Shown here: positions 40,449 to 50,597 of the stretch, one piece after another
Layout: the number at the start of each line of letters is the position of its first letter
Position numbering within the stretch: the first letter of the stretch is position 1
Source: Acidimicrobiaceae bacterium
Lineage (GTDB): Bacteria > Actinomycetota > Acidimicrobiia > Acidimicrobiales > RAAP-2
Direction of reading: 5' to 3'
DNA: 64,000 nucleotides
Assembly (NCBI GenBank): GCA_027451285.1
Contig: DAIDJP010000016.1
Location: forward strand, 62,001 to 126,000
Position numbers and translations under genes: made by a program
The notes under the pieces: generated by a model
Seen by the model: the letters and a program-made list of their open reading frames with translations, nothing else
The model's database searches: none
Told to the model about the DNA's origin: nothing

Positions 40449-41135
40449 TTACGCCATTGTCGGAAAGCGGTGGAGTAGTGCCGACGTCGAAATCCACATG
40501 CTGGGGAAGTCCTCGTGGAAGCGGACAATTCCACGACGGTCCACGAGAACGAAGCTGTGATCCGCAGTGTTCGGCCCCATGTCCATGCCCCCGCCAACCG
40601 CACCGAAGCGGTTGGTGATCGACCCGTCTGGGTCGGCGAGCATGGGGAGAGTGAGCCCGTAGGAGCGTGCGGAGGCCGCAAGGGTGTCGGCGCTGTCATT
40701 GGTCACCATCACCAGGGTGATGTGATCACGGGTGAGTTGCGAGGCGTCGCGCTGCAACGCCTGGGCCTGAGTCATGCAGGCCTGACACGTCGAACCTGCA
40801 CTGAAGTAGTACAGGACGTTCTTACCGGCCAGGTCCTTCGAGTCAATCAGTTGGCCGGTCAGCGGATCGGTTCCTGCGAACTGAGGTGCGCGGCTGCCCA
40901 CCGCCAATGTTGAAGTCCCCGACGAGGCACCCGGGTGTTTCAAGTCGGACAGGAAACTCACGAACAGCAGTCCTGCGATGACGAGTGCTCCCGTAGTCCA
41001 GTAGATCCAGGTGCGATGGTGTTTGACCACGTAGGGCGAATGCGAGGCGGGGGTGCGAGTCCGGTTGGTCGTCGGCGCTCCGACGGGGCGGGCGACGGTC
41101 CTCGCGACGGACTTGTTGCGGGCGGACTTACTCAT
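40449..41135 (-). CDS. Peroxiredoxin/TlpA-like redoxin, membrane-anchored
   Basis: NVLYYFSAGSTCQACMTQAQALQRDASQLT...SFVLVDRRGIVRFHEDFP. Confidence 0.75.
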   Translation of the reverse strand: MSKSARNKSVARTVARPVGAPTTNRTRTPASHSPYVVKHHRTWIYWTTGALVIAGLLFVSFLSDLKHPGASSGTSTLAVGSRAPQFAGTDPLTGQLIDSKDLAGKNVLYYFSAGSTCQACMTQAQALQRDASQLTRDHITLVMVTNDSADTLAASARSYGLTLPMLADPDGSITNRFGAVGGGMDMGPNTADHSFVLVDRRGIVRFHEDFPSMWISTSALLHRFPTMA

Positions 41136-41988
41136 GGGTGGACTCCTTCTTCAACGAACGAATGACGACGGCGATGAGCGTTGCGATGAACAGCGCGAGC
41201 ACGGGCCACGCGACCCAGTTCGAAACGTGAGCGGCGTAGGGGGCCACGTGATTGTTGAGATAGGAGCTCATCGAGCGTTGAAAACCGAGCATTCGCCGGG
41301 ACTGGCCGGTGACGGCCGTCACCACGAAGAAGAACCCGAATCCGCCGAAGAGGGCCGTACCGACCAGGCGCGAGAGGCTTGTTACTTTCACGTAGCTGCC
41401 GAGGTGGATCGTGAACTTCCAGTCACGGGCCCTGGCTTTGGCTTTGGCCCCGGTGAAGAAGAGGGCGATGATGACCAGCGGGAAGATGATGCCCGTGATG
41501 TAGGCGCCACCGAGTATGAACCCACCGAGGGCCGAGCCATTGAGTGCGGACAGGGCCACTGCGCCGGCGAGGACGGGCGCGCAGCAGGCAGTGATGGCGC
41601 CCGAGAAGATGCCCAAGAGAAAGACCGAGCCGATCGACCCCGTCATCTCAGGTTGGCGTGCGAAGGGTAGGGAGAGCATGGTGCCACGCCACAAGGCAGC
41701 CGCCGTGGCCAACATCATCAGACCGCCGATGACGAAGAGTTGGGGGTGGAATCTCGAGGTCCACTGCCCGATGGCTCCCGCGCCCATGGTGATTGGCCAG
41801 ACGATGACAGTTACGCCGGCGACGTAGATGGCGGTAAGCATCGCCGTGCGCAGCGGCTTATGGCCGGAGATGGCGGCCAGGTAGGTTGGCATCATGACCC
41901 CCGAGCAGCATGGGGCGAAGAAGGCGATCATGCCCGCGATGAAGGCCGCGGCGGCGGAGCCGGTCATGAGTGAAGCGACCGCAATCAT
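41128..41988 (-). CDS. CcdA/DsbD-like membrane protein
   Basis: MIAFFAPCCSGVMMPTYLAAISG, GAITACCAPVLAGAVALSAL. Confidence 0.75.
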   Translation of the reverse strand: MIAVASLMTGSAAAAFIAGMIAFFAPCCSGVMMPTYLAAISGHKPLRTAMLTAIYVAGVTVIVWPITMGAGAIGQWTSRFHPQLFVIGGLMMLATAAALWRGTMLSLPFARQPEMTGSIGSVFLLGIFSGAITACCAPVLAGAVALSALNGSALGGFILGGAYITGIIFPLVIIALFFTGAKAKARARDWKFTIHLGSYVKVTSLSRLVGTALFGGFGFFFVVTAVTGQSRRMLGFQRSMSSYLNNHVAPYAAHVSNWVAWPVLALFIATLIAVVIRSLKKESTHE

Positions 41989-42224
41989 GAGTGTCCCAGC
42001 TCCGCGGCGAGGCGCTTCGCGGAGAAGCGGCCGTAGGCGAAGACCCGCTCGCCGTCGGTCAGCACCGGCAGAAACGACAGTGGGATGCCGTCCGCAGCCA
42101 GCGCCATCGCCTCGTCGGAGTCAACACTCAGTTCACGTCGCTCGATGCCTAGTTGGTCGAGAACCGTGCGGCCGTGCTCGCACAGATGACAGTCCTCGGC
42201 GGTGATGTAGAAGAGATCGTTCAC
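41985..42224 (-). CDS. Glutaredoxin-like protein
   Basis: [40 protein letters not shown]. Confidence 0.75.
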   Translation of the reverse strand: MNDLFYITAEDCHLCEHGRTVLDQLGIERRELSVDSDEAMALAADGIPLSFLPVLTDGERVFAYGRFSAKRLAAELGHS

Positions 42225-44731
42225 GTGGTGGACCCTTTCGATGTGGAGGTGATTCGCGTATGACGCAAGCGATTGGCGTTGGTGACCACCGACAGCGACG
42301 ACAACGCCATCGCGGCCGCGGCGATCATTGGCGAGAGGACGACGCCGAAGAACGGGTAGAGCAGACCCGCCGCTAACGGGATCCCCGCCGTGTTGTAGCC
42401 GAACGCGAGGACCAGATTCTGACGGATGTTGCGCATAGTGGCCCGTGACAGGCGAATCGTCGTGGCTACTCCCATGAGCGATCCCGACATGAGGGTGACG
42501 TCGGCCGCCTCGATGGCGACGTCGGTGCCCGTGCCAATGGCGAGGCCGACGTCGGCCTTCGCCAGCGCCGGCGCGTCGTTGATCCCGTCACCCACCATCC
42601 CCATCGAGCGCCCCTCGGCCTGGAGTCGAGCGATCTCGTCGGCCTTGTCCTCCGGGCGGACCTCGGCGAGCACCTTGTCGATCCCGACCCGACGGGCCAC
42701 GGCGAGCGCGGTGCGCTGGGCGTCGCCCGTCAGCATCACCACCTCTATACCCAGTGAACGCAGGGCGGCAATGGCGGCGATGGAGTCCTCCTTGATGGGG
42801 TCGGCGACCGCGACGAGCCCCGCCGGGCGCCCGTCGATGGCGACGAGCGTTGCGGTCTTTCCCTCACTGGCGAGCTCGTCGGCCCGGGCCTGCAGTTCCG
42901 ACGAGTCGATCGCCGACTCGCTGAAGAGGCGGACGTTGCCGACGAGGACGTCGTGACCCTCCACGCGAGCCCGCACGCCTTGGCCGGTGACCGAGGTGAA
43001 CGTCGTCGTCCGAGGCACCGCAATCCCTCGCTGAGCGGCGCCGGCCACGATGGCCGCGGCCAGCGGATGCTCCGAGTCGTGCTCGGCGCTCGCCACGAGT
43101 GAGAGCAGTTCGGCTTCGTCGTATCCCTTGAGGACTACGACGTCGGTCAGCACCGGGTGTCCCGCCGTGATCGTGCCGGTCTTGTCCAGCACGATCGTGT
43201 CGAGTCGTCCCGCCGTCTCCAGCGCCTCGGCAGAGCGGAAGAGCACTCCATTGGTGGCGCCGCGGCCGGTGCCGACCAGCACCGCCAGCGGCGTGGCCAG
43301 TCCGAGCGCGCAGGGACAGGCGATGACGAGCACGGTCACCGCGGTGATGATCGCGTAGGTGAGAGCCGGGGAGGGTCCGGCCACAAACCAGACGGCGAAG
43401 GCGCCCAGGGCGATGAAGACGACGACCGGGACGAACACCGACGAGACCTGGTCCGCCAGGTGCTGAATCGGTGGACGTGAGGCTTGGGCGCGACGAACGA
43501 GGTCGACGATCTGGGCGAGCACGCTGTCCGCCCCGACCCGGGTCGCCTCGACGCGGAGTGACCCGTTGGCGTTCATGGTCGCCCCGACGACCTCGTCACC
43601 CGGACCCTTTTCGGCGGGGATGGGCTCTCCCGTGACCATGGACTCGTCGACCGCCGAGTGACCCTCGGTGACCGTACCGTCGACGGGGATCTTCTCGCCG
43701 GGGCGCACCAACACCACGTCGCCGGGCACGACTTCCTCGATCGCCAGGTCGATTTCGATCCCGTCACGCAGGACTCGCGCGGTGCGTGCCTGCATGCCGA
43801 GCAACCTGCGGACCGCTTCGCCGGTATCGGCCTTGGCTCTGACCTCGATCAACCGACCGAGGAGGATCAGCGTGAGGATGAAACCGACGTCCTCGAAGTA
43901 CACAGCGCGCACGTTGGTCGGGGCAAGGGAGGGCGCGATCGTGATGACCAGGCTGTAGGCGAACGCCGCGCAGGCCCCCAGTGTGATGAGCGAGTTCATG
44001 TCCGCGTTGCGATGGGTCAAGGCGAGCCAGCCGGTGCGGTGAATCGGCCAACCCGTGTAGAAGAACACCGGGGTTGTCAGTGCGAGCGCGAACCACGGGT
44101 TGGTGAGTGTGGCCGGAAGCCACGCGGCGTGAAGGAAATCCTTCGCCATGACGCCGAAGAGCACCGGCGCCGTGAGTACGGCCCCTACGAGAACTCGTCG
44201 CGTCAGATCGGCGATCTCGGCGCGGCGTTCAGCGGCCTCCCGGCCCTCACCGTCGGTGTGTCCCGCGCGGGCGTTGCCGTCTCGAACGACGGGTGGCACG
44301 ATGACCGGCGACCGGGCGCCATCGCCAGTTGTTGCAGGGGCAGTCGATGGGACACTCTCGTCACCGACGGTGAGGACGCCGTGGTTCATGTTCATGCCAC
44401 AGGCGAAGGCGAAGACGCCGGGTTTGTCCGGAACAATCTCCACCACCGTCTGGGCGAATGCCGGTAGTTCGGCGGAGACGCCCAGGTCCGGAAAGACCAC
44501 CCGTGAGGTGCAGTCTCCAGACTCCTGGCGGTCGAAGACCAGTCGCAATGGCACACCCGTTCGGGCACTGATCCGGTTTGGGCTGTAGCCCCCTCGGACC
44601 GTGACGTGCACGGTCTGGACACCACCTTCGAGCTCCGAGGTCGTCGTCTTCTTCGGACCGAAGAACCACCATCCGAGACCGGCGGCGACCGTTAGGTCGG
44701 CCGCGACGACGACGATGTCGCTCGCACTCAT
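42221..44731 (-). CDS. Copper-type P1B ATPase with N-terminal cupredoxin-like domain
   Basis: [52 protein letters not shown]-term TM then [14 protein letters not shown]...[14 protein letters not shown]. Confidence 0.92.
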   Translation of the reverse strand: MSASDIVVVAADLTVAAGLGWWFFGPKKTTTSELEGGVQTVHVTVRGGYSPNRISARTGVPLRLVFDRQESGDCTSRVVFPDLGVSAELPAFAQTVVEIVPDKPGVFAFACGMNMNHGVLTVGDESVPSTAPATTGDGARSPVIVPPVVRDGNARAGHTDGEGREAAERRAEIADLTRRVLVGAVLTAPVLFGVMAKDFLHAAWLPATLTNPWFALALTTPVFFYTGWPIHRTGWLALTHRNADMNSLITLGACAAFAYSLVITIAPSLAPTNVRAVYFEDVGFILTLILLGRLIEVRAKADTGEAVRRLLGMQARTARVLRDGIEIDLAIEEVVPGDVVLVRPGEKIPVDGTVTEGHSAVDESMVTGEPIPAEKGPGDEVVGATMNANGSLRVEATRVGADSVLAQIVDLVRRAQASRPPIQHLADQVSSVFVPVVVFIALGAFAVWFVAGPSPALTYAIITAVTVLVIACPCALGLATPLAVLVGTGRGATNGVLFRSAEALETAGRLDTIVLDKTGTITAGHPVLTDVVVLKGYDEAELLSLVASAEHDSEHPLAAAIVAGAAQRGIAVPRTTTFTSVTGQGVRARVEGHDVLVGNVRLFSESAIDSSELQARADELASEGKTATLVAIDGRPAGLVAVADPIKEDSIAAIAALRSLGIEVVMLTGDAQRTALAVARRVGIDKVLAEVRPEDKADEIARLQAEGRSMGMVGDGINDAPALAKADVGLAIGTGTDVAIEAADVTLMSGSLMGVATTIRLSRATMRNIRQNLVLAFGYNTAGIPLAAGLLYPFFGVVLSPMIAAAAMALSSLSVVTNANRLRHTRITSTSKGSTT

Positions 44732-44753
44732 CAGAACGAAGTTTCGGGTGAGT

Positions 44754-44984
44754 TCACATCTTCATCCCGCTACGGTCCATCATCTTCATCATCACGAACA
44801 TCATGCCGAGACACGCCACCGCGTACACCAGAAAGCCGGGCGAGACGACGCCGGTGGCCACCAGGACGGCGGCGATCAGAATCATCGGAATACAGCAGGC
44901 GATCATCATCCAGCCGTGGCCGCGGTGCCCAGCCATCTCATGCCGCTCAGGTGCTTGGGTCGGTGTGTGATCCGTGTGGCTCAT
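44754..44984 (-). CDS. Small Met/His-rich membrane protein
   Basis: [45 protein letters not shown]...[17 protein letters not shown]. Confidence 0.65.
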   Translation of the reverse strand: MSHTDHTPTQAPERHEMAGHRGHGWMMIACCIPMILIAAVLVATGVVSPGFLVYAVACLGMMFVMMKMMDRSGMKM

Positions 44985-44986
44985 GA

Positions 44987-45253
44987 CTAGTTCCCTAGTG
45001 ACTTCGGCACGTGGCCGAACTTGGCGTACAGCGGGCAGTGTCCGAGCGCGCCGGTGACGATGAGATCGAGTCCGGCGAACACGAGGAGCACTTCCAGGAT
45101 GACCGCGAGGGCTGAGGCAGCTGACGCCAGCAGAACGGCCCCCGCGATGACGCCCGCTCCGCCCTTCCCAATGCGCGCGATGCGCTCGGCCGGCGTGATG
45201 TTGATGCTCTTCCCACGCCAACCGGTGCGAGGGTTCGACGTCACGTCTTTCAT
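44987..45253 (-). CDS. DUF2892-like small membrane protein
   Basis: TPAERIARIGKGGAGVIAGAVLL...GLDLIVTGALGHCPLYAKFG. Confidence 0.7.
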   Translation of the reverse strand: MKDVTSNPRTGWRGKSINITPAERIARIGKGGAGVIAGAVLLASAASALAVILEVLLVFAGLDLIVTGALGHCPLYAKFGHVPKSLGN

Positions 45254-45603
45254 AGCCGCACCACCTGACGGATGGTGCTCGCCACTTCCTCGAGTGCCGC
45301 CTCTCCATCGGATGCGGAGCGCTTCGCTGCCTCGAGCACGCAGCATTGCAGGTGGTCGTTGAGGAGTCCGACTGCAACTTCCTGAAGCGCCCGGGTCGCC
45401 GATGAGATCTGCATCACGATGTCGGGGCACCATCGGTCGTCCTCGACCATCTTCGCGAGCCCGCGTATCTGACCTTCGACCTTGCCTAGACGGGCCAGGT
45501 AGTCCTCCTTGCCCGCGGCGTATCCACGCGCAGTCCGCCGTGCAGTGGCAGTTGTCGATGGGGCCGACTCGCCTCCCGGTCGCGTTGAAATGGTGTTGGT
45601 CAT
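45250..45603 (-). CDS. CsoR-family metal-sensing repressor
   Basis: LARLGKVEGQIRGLAKMVEDDRWCPDIVMQISSATRALQEVAVGLLNDHLQCCV. Confidence 0.9.
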   Translation of the reverse strand: MTNTISTRPGGESAPSTTATARRTARGYAAGKEDYLARLGKVEGQIRGLAKMVEDDRWCPDIVMQISSATRALQEVAVGLLNDHLQCCVLEAAKRSASDGEAALEEVASTIRQVVRL

Positions 45604-45863
45604 CGTCCAACTCCTGAGCCAATGGGCGCACGGTCGTCGACGACGAGCAGGCGAAGGCGACTGTACTCGTCGTTCCCAATCTCTCCTCGGGCGAATTGTT
45701 GATCGAGTATCTGGCGCGAGGGGCTTGTGTCGGGGTCCCTATCACGATGCAGCGTGACGCCACCGACCAAGAGGAAGGCGGCCCAGACGACCAGACCCCA
45801 GAAGAGCACCATCCCGGCCCCCATCAGAACAACCGACCAACTTCTTCCGAAATAGGACATCAT
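45600..45863 (-). CDS. SHOCT-domain small membrane protein
   Basis: SRQILDQQFARGEIGNDEYSRLRLLV; overlaps csoR-like start. Confidence 0.75.
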   Translation of the reverse strand: MMSYFGRSWSVVLMGAGMVLFWGLVVWAAFLLVGGVTLHRDRDPDTSPSRQILDQQFARGEIGNDEYSRLRLLVVDDRAPIGSGVGR

Positions 45864-45918
45864 GAGATGCTCCCTTCGTGCTTGACACGTTCAGGCTCGC
45901 ACCCAGCATGCCGGGCCA

Positions 45919-45933
45919 TACCCCTAGGGGGTA
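45919..45933. promoter_or_regulatory. Candidate CsoR-type operator
   Basis: TACCCC-tag-GGGGTA upstream of the minus-strand operon. Confidence 0.6.
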
Positions 45934-46055
45934 GGGCCATAGGTCACAACTTGATGCCCGCTGGACGTCGATCGACCAAGCGGACGGTCCGAGCCGCGCG
46001 TCGCGAAGATGACCTACGTCCCTACCAACGGACCATCCCGGCAAGGGCCTTCACA

Positions 46056-46074
46056 TATACTCCCTAGGGGTATA
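46056..46074. promoter_or_regulatory. Candidate CsoR-type operator
   Basis: TATACTCCCTAGGGGTATA upstream of 46105 gene. Confidence 0.6.
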
Positions 46075-46104
46075 GCGAATCGGCGCATCCTGAAGGGAGC
46101 CACG

Positions 46105-46362
46105 ATGATGTACGGCTGGTACGACCAGGGCATGGGTGGGGGCTGGTGGATCCTGATGATGATTGGAATGGTGGTCTTCTGGGTCGTGTTCGTGATCGGG
46201 ATCGTGGCACTCTTGCGTCTCTACGGCCCGCAGCGTGGTGGGATGCGCCCACAGCCGCCGTCGAGCTCGGCGATCGAGATCCTGAAACAGAGACTCGCTC
46301 GCGGCGAACTGACCGAGGAGGAGTACACGCGACTTCGCAAGCTGCTTGAAGGAGACTCGTGA
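46105..46362 (+). CDS. SHOCT-domain small membrane protein
   Basis: MMYGWYDQGMGGGWWILMMIGMVVFWVV...AIEILKQRLARGELTEEEYTRLRKLL; paralogue of 32302-32556. Confidence 0.8.
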   Translation: MMYGWYDQGMGGGWWILMMIGMVVFWVVFVIGIVALLRLYGPQRGGMRPQPPSSSAIEILKQRLARGELTEEEYTRLRKLLEGDS

Positions 46363-46544
46363 CCAAGCGGGGTGCCGGTCTGCTCGCCATCATCGATGCG
46401 GTCGGACTGCTGACCCTGGGATCGGTCATCGCCCTGGGCAAAGTCCAGGCCCGTTTGGACAGAGTTCAGCGTTTGGCACTCGCCAACTGCGCCCCCAGAC
46501 AACCCCAGGGCGCGGCCGTTAACGTGAACCTGAAGGTCCTATAG
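46359..46544 (+). pseudogene. Truncated cupredoxin-like gene
   Basis: LANCAPRQPQGAAVNVNLKVL* matches start of 31757-32305 product (LANCDPRNPDGEVVNVTLSDRGG) then stops at IS remnant. Confidence 0.7.
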
Positions 46545-46552
46545 AAGTCAAG

Positions 46553-47046
46553 GGCCAGTTTCAGAGCAGATGCTGCTTCAGGGTGTTGAAGACCTCGCGA
46601 GCGATGAACCGCTTCAGGCAACGCACGACGTCGCGCTTGGAAAGCCCCTCGGCTCGACGTCGCTCCATGTAGAGCTCGATGTGAGGATCGGTGCGAATTC
46701 GCGCGACGGTGATGAGGTGCAGGGCCCTATTCGCCTTGCGATCCCCTCATCGATGCAGCCGCATCCGATTGGTCTTGCCCGAGGAGATTGGGACCCGTGC
46801 GACACCACAGAGCCGCGCGAAGGCCCCGTCGTTCAGGAGTTACTCCATATTCTGCGCCGCCGTGATGAGCAGCTGGGCCGCATGCTGGGTGCCGATGCCG
46901 CGGCACGTGAGCAGCGTTGGAGCACACTTCGCGACTATTTGCGCGAGGTGCACGTCCACCTCTTGCATCTCCTCATCGAGTGACTTCACGCGTCGGCTCA
47001 CCTGGCGAAGCGCGAACTTGATCCCTGTATGGAAAGTTTCAACCAA
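46553..47046 (-). pseudogene. IS110-family transposase C-terminal remnant, frameshifted
   Basis: Minus-strand pieces: CRGIGTQHAAQLLITAAQNME / LLNDGAFARLCGVARVPISSGKTNRMRLH / GDRKANRALHLITVARIRTDPHIELYMERRRAEGLSKRDVVRCLKRFIAREVFNTL. Confidence 0.8.
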
Positions 47047-47271
47047 ATGACTCCTCGGGAGCCCAGGTAGGCGGCTCCTCTAGGTAGCGGCCGCGGCCCT
47101 GCAGGGGCCGGGGCCGATATGCGTCGATGTGACCAGACTTGTCCGGGGTTGACCGGCAGTGACCGTCCTGGTCGGACTCTCACAAATTGGAGACAATCAG
47201 GTCTTTTGACGATGCGTCGGACGACCTTTGTCCTACTGCCGGTGAAGAGTTCACCTGCAGAGAGGATCACA

Positions 47272-47583
47272 ATGCGTCTGCCAATTGACACCCAGAGCGT
47301 GAGGTTCGCCTCGGCGGGTCCCGCCGAGCCGATCTTGGACTTCGAGACACGAGCCCCCAAGCTCGACGAGAGTGGAACGCCGCTGTACAGCGTCCCGCTC
47401 TTCGCCGCCGGCAGCGGGGTGAAGGACTCGATCACGGTCAAGGTTTCGGGCGAGCCGAAGGGGCTGGGCGAGTTCACACCGGTGCGAGTGACTGGCCTCA
47501 TCGCCAGCACCTGGGAGGTCGGATCCAATCACGGTGTGAGCTTCCGAGCCGAGCGAATTGAGCCTGTGAAGGTCAGCGCCTGA
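47272..47583 (+). CDS. AICE-associated hypothetical protein
   Basis: MRLPIDTQSVRFASAGPAEPILDFETRAPKLDESGTPLYSVPLFA; upstream of TraSA-like gene. Confidence 0.65.
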   Translation: MRLPIDTQSVRFASAGPAEPILDFETRAPKLDESGTPLYSVPLFAAGSGVKDSITVKVSGEPKGLGEFTPVRVTGLIASTWEVGSNHGVSFRAERIEPVKVSA

Positions 47584-47726
47584 TGAGCCGGGTCCTGACC
47601 TTCATCACCCTGGCGACGATCGGCCAGTTCCTGCTCGCCTACACGCTGTTTCATCTGGGCTTCATCGCCGTGGCTGGTCTCGGGTGGTGGGCCTGGAGCG
47701 TCGCAGAGGGGCGTCGCCGTGGTTAG
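47583..47726 (+). CDS. 47-aa small membrane protein in AICE transfer operon
   Basis: MSRVLTFITLATIGQFLLAYTLFHLGFIAVAGLGWWAWSVAEGRRRG; overlaps both neighbours. Confidence 0.6.
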   Translation: MSRVLTFITLATIGQFLLAYTLFHLGFIAVAGLGWWAWSVAEGRRRG

Positions 47727-49011
47727 GGCCCGCGCAGTCGACTTCCGTCGCCACCCTTGGACTCACTATGCAGTCCTGGGGTGGCGACGGGAGATCGGAT
47801 ACAGCACAGTTACGGTGTTCGTTCTTCTCATCGCTCGCTCGGTGACTGCGTGGGCGCCCTACGTAGTTGCAGCCGGCATGATGGCTGTTCTCATAGGGAA
47901 CCGTGAGCTTCGCGAGAAGATCACGCGTCAATGGCGTGACGCGAAGCGCGAGCGCACCCTTCAGGCTGTTTTCTGGTGGGCCGATCTCGTTGGTCGTAGT
48001 GGTCGGCTTCCGGTGGTGAAGAAGATCACAGTGACGCCGGTCGGGGCCCGATTCCTGCTCCAACTGCCGGTTGGTCTGCACCTCGGATCGATTGAAGTTC
48101 GAATCGAAGAGTTGACGGCGACGTTTAATGCCCGCTCTATCAGCGTTCGACCGACTGATCGCGGTGCGCGCTTCGTGGAGCTCTCCGTCATTGCCCAGGA
48201 TCCCTTCTTCAGGGAGGTGCGTTCGAGTTTGCTCACAGTCGAGTCGTTCAATCTGTGGGACGCGCTGACCGTTGGTGTTGACGAGGAAGGCGCATCGGTG
48301 AGTGTAGACCTGCCGGAGCACAGCGTTCTCATTGGTGGTGAGCCCGGATCGGGCAAGTCAGTTGCGCTCTCGAACATCATCGCCGCCGCGGCACTTGACT
48401 CGAAGTGCCGTCTGACGCTCATTGATGGCAAGGAGGTCGAACTACTTGCATGGCGAAGCGTGGCCGATCGCTTCGTCGGTTCGTCGATCGGAGACGCAGT
48501 TGCAGCGCTCGAAGATTTGCATGATGTTCTAAGCGAGCGCTACCGGGTCTTGGCAGCGGAGGGTCGCCGAAAGGTTGCGGCGCTCGTCGGTGACGGCCTT
48601 CATCTCGTTGTGATCGACGAACTGGCGCTCTTCTTGCGCGGCGGCGAGCGAGCTCAGCGCGAGCGCTTCGCCGAGCTTCTTCGAGATCTGGTGGCTCGAG
48701 GTCGCGCGGCGGGGATCATTGTCGTGGCGGCGACTCAGAAGCCGAGTCACGACATCGTGCCTACGTGGATTCGCGATCTCTTCACCTATCGGCTGGCCAT
48801 GCGTTGCACGAGTCCCGAAGCATCCGACACGATCCTTGGCCAGGGTTGGGCGAGTCAAGGTTTCAACGCGGCGACCATCGACGGAGAACGTCGTGGCGTC
48901 GGCTACCTCTTGGCCGGAGGTGGATCTCCTCGTCTCATTCGGGTCGCGAACTTGACGGATGACGACGTAGCACTCCTTGTCGCTAGGGCCGAAAGGACCC
49001 GGGGGTCATGA
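47719..49011 (+). CDS. FtsK/SpoIIIE-domain DNA translocase, TraSA/TraB-like
   Basis: HSVLIGGEPGSGKSVALSNIIAAAAL, LVVIDELALFL, GIIVVAATQKPSHDIVPTWIRDLFTYRLAMRC. Confidence 0.9.
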   Translation: MVRARAVDFRRHPWTHYAVLGWRREIGYSTVTVFVLLIARSVTAWAPYVVAAGMMAVLIGNRELREKITRQWRDAKRERTLQAVFWWADLVGRSGRLPVVKKITVTPVGARFLLQLPVGLHLGSIEVRIEELTATFNARSISVRPTDRGARFVELSVIAQDPFFREVRSSLLTVESFNLWDALTVGVDEEGASVSVDLPEHSVLIGGEPGSGKSVALSNIIAAAALDSKCRLTLIDGKEVELLAWRSVADRFVGSSIGDAVAALEDLHDVLSERYRVLAAEGRRKVAALVGDGLHLVVIDELALFLRGGERAQRERFAELLRDLVARGRAAGIIVVAATQKPSHDIVPTWIRDLFTYRLAMRCTSPEASDTILGQGWASQGFNAATIDGERRGVGYLLAGGGSPRLIRVANLTDDDVALLVARAERTRGS

Positions 49012-50231
49012 GTGACAATGACCGTCGCCGACTGTTGCGTGAAGTCTCGCACTCTGGGATGTGCTCCCATCCAGTGCGTCTTACGGGAGAAGTGGTGAAT
49101 CTGGCAACTGGTGAGGTGGTGCCCCGTCAGCTCAAGGTCGCCTGCAAGGACCGGCGTCAGAGTGTGTGCCCTGCGTGTGCCGATCGATACGAGACAGATG
49201 CTTGGATCATTGTCGCGGCCGGCATGAGGGGCGGCAAGGGAGTTCCGGACTCCGTGGCTGGTGCCCCGCGCGTCTTCGTGACCGTCACCGCTCCGTCCTT
49301 CGGCGCGGTCCATCGGGCTAACGACAGGGGTGCGTGTGTCGTACGCAATCGACTGGATGAGTCGTGCCCCCACGGCCTACCCCGGTGGTGCAGTGTGCGC
49401 CACCGTACGACGGATCTCGAGGTTGGACGTCCCCTTTGCGACGAGTGCTTTGATGCGCGCAACGTGATTCTCTGGAACGCTCACGCATCGAGGTTGTGGA
49501 GCGTCACCGTGCAAGACGCGCGTCGCAACCTCGCGAGTACCGCGGGGATCTCCAGGACGGACCTCGGAGAGGTCGCCCAGCTGCACTACGTGAAGGTCGC
49601 GGAACTTCAGCGACGCGGTCTGGTTCACTTTCACGCGCTGTTCAGATTCGACACCCAGAGTCCTGGCGAAGGTTCAGACGTTGGGGACGTGGTCTGGGCA
49701 TTGCAGAAGGCGATCTTGACCGCAACTCTGCGAGAAGGAGACGGCATCTACCGATGGGGCACGGTGTTCGACGTGCAGGACCTTGGTGGGTCGCTCGGCG
49801 ACACTCGCGGCGTGGCGTCGTACCTTGCAAAGTACGTCACGAAGACGGCAGGTGGGAGCATCGAGCTCGCCAGTCGCTTTCGCAGTCGCCGTGAGATCAT
49901 GCTCCGAGTTGGCGATCCGCTGTTGCAGCGTCTCGCGCTTGAGGCGTGGGACATGGGCCTTGAGAGGAGTGCGAACACGCTCGGTTACGCGGGACAGTTC
50001 ATCACCAAGTCTCGTGGCTATTCAACGAGCTTTGGAGAGCTGCGCGCGGCGCGTACCGCATATTGGATGTCCGAGCCCGACGCAGACGAAGTTCAGGCCA
50101 CATACGCGTACAGCGGACGAGGTTACGACGACCCCCGAGCATCTGACTTGGCGGACGTCATGGCACGACTAGAGCGGGAGCGTCGGATACAGGCGCGACG
50201 CGAACTGAAGGAGCGACGTGGCGACTCGTGA
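49008..50231 (+). CDS. RepSA-like replication initiator
   Basis: CPACADRYETDAW..., PRVFVTVTAPSFGAVH, ELQRRGLVHFHALFRFD, YLAKYVTKTAGG. Confidence 0.85.
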   Translation: MSDNDRRRLLREVSHSGMCSHPVRLTGEVVNLATGEVVPRQLKVACKDRRQSVCPACADRYETDAWIIVAAGMRGGKGVPDSVAGAPRVFVTVTAPSFGAVHRANDRGACVVRNRLDESCPHGLPRWCSVRHRTTDLEVGRPLCDECFDARNVILWNAHASRLWSVTVQDARRNLASTAGISRTDLGEVAQLHYVKVAELQRRGLVHFHALFRFDTQSPGEGSDVGDVVWALQKAILTATLREGDGIYRWGTVFDVQDLGGSLGDTRGVASYLAKYVTKTAGGSIELASRFRSRREIMLRVGDPLLQRLALEAWDMGLERSANTLGYAGQFITKSRGYSTSFGELRAARTAYWMSEPDADEVQATYAYSGRGYDDPRASDLADVMARLERERRIQARRELKERRGDS

Positions 50232-50436
50232 GGCTGCAACAAGCACCCGAGGCGACATCCTCCTCGACATCAAGTCGGCGGCCCAGCAATTGGGGTGTAA
50301 CGAGCGATTCATGCGCCGCCTGGTGCAAGAGCGCCGCATTCCTTTTGTGAAGCTCGCCGGGACGAAGGTTCGCTTCTCGCAGCGAGAACTCGATCGATGG
50401 ATTGAATGCCAGCGGGTTCCTGCCAAGTTCGGCTGA
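50218..50436 (+). CDS. Excisionase (Xis), HTH
   Basis: DIKSAAQQLGCNERFMRRLVQERRIPFVKLAGTKVRFSQRELDRWIE. Confidence 0.85.
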   Translation: MATREAATSTRGDILLDIKSAAQQLGCNERFMRRLVQERRIPFVKLAGTKVRFSQRELDRWIECQRVPAKFG

Positions 50437-50597
50437 CGTAGACGATGGGCAGAGATTCGGTCAACTCTTGCCCAACCGTGTGATCAGGTGAAATCGTGCC
50501 GCGACCGTTGTGAGATGGCGGGCATTGTGCTCGCTGACGACATCGCTCGCCGACGTTTCGTTGACGACGCTGTCAGTCCGAGTCGAGTGGGGGCTAA

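Noticed and set aside
50446-50474. TGGGCA...TGCCCA inverted pair upstream of int as an additional arm site
   Set aside because: Only 6 bp and in inverted orientation; too weak alone.
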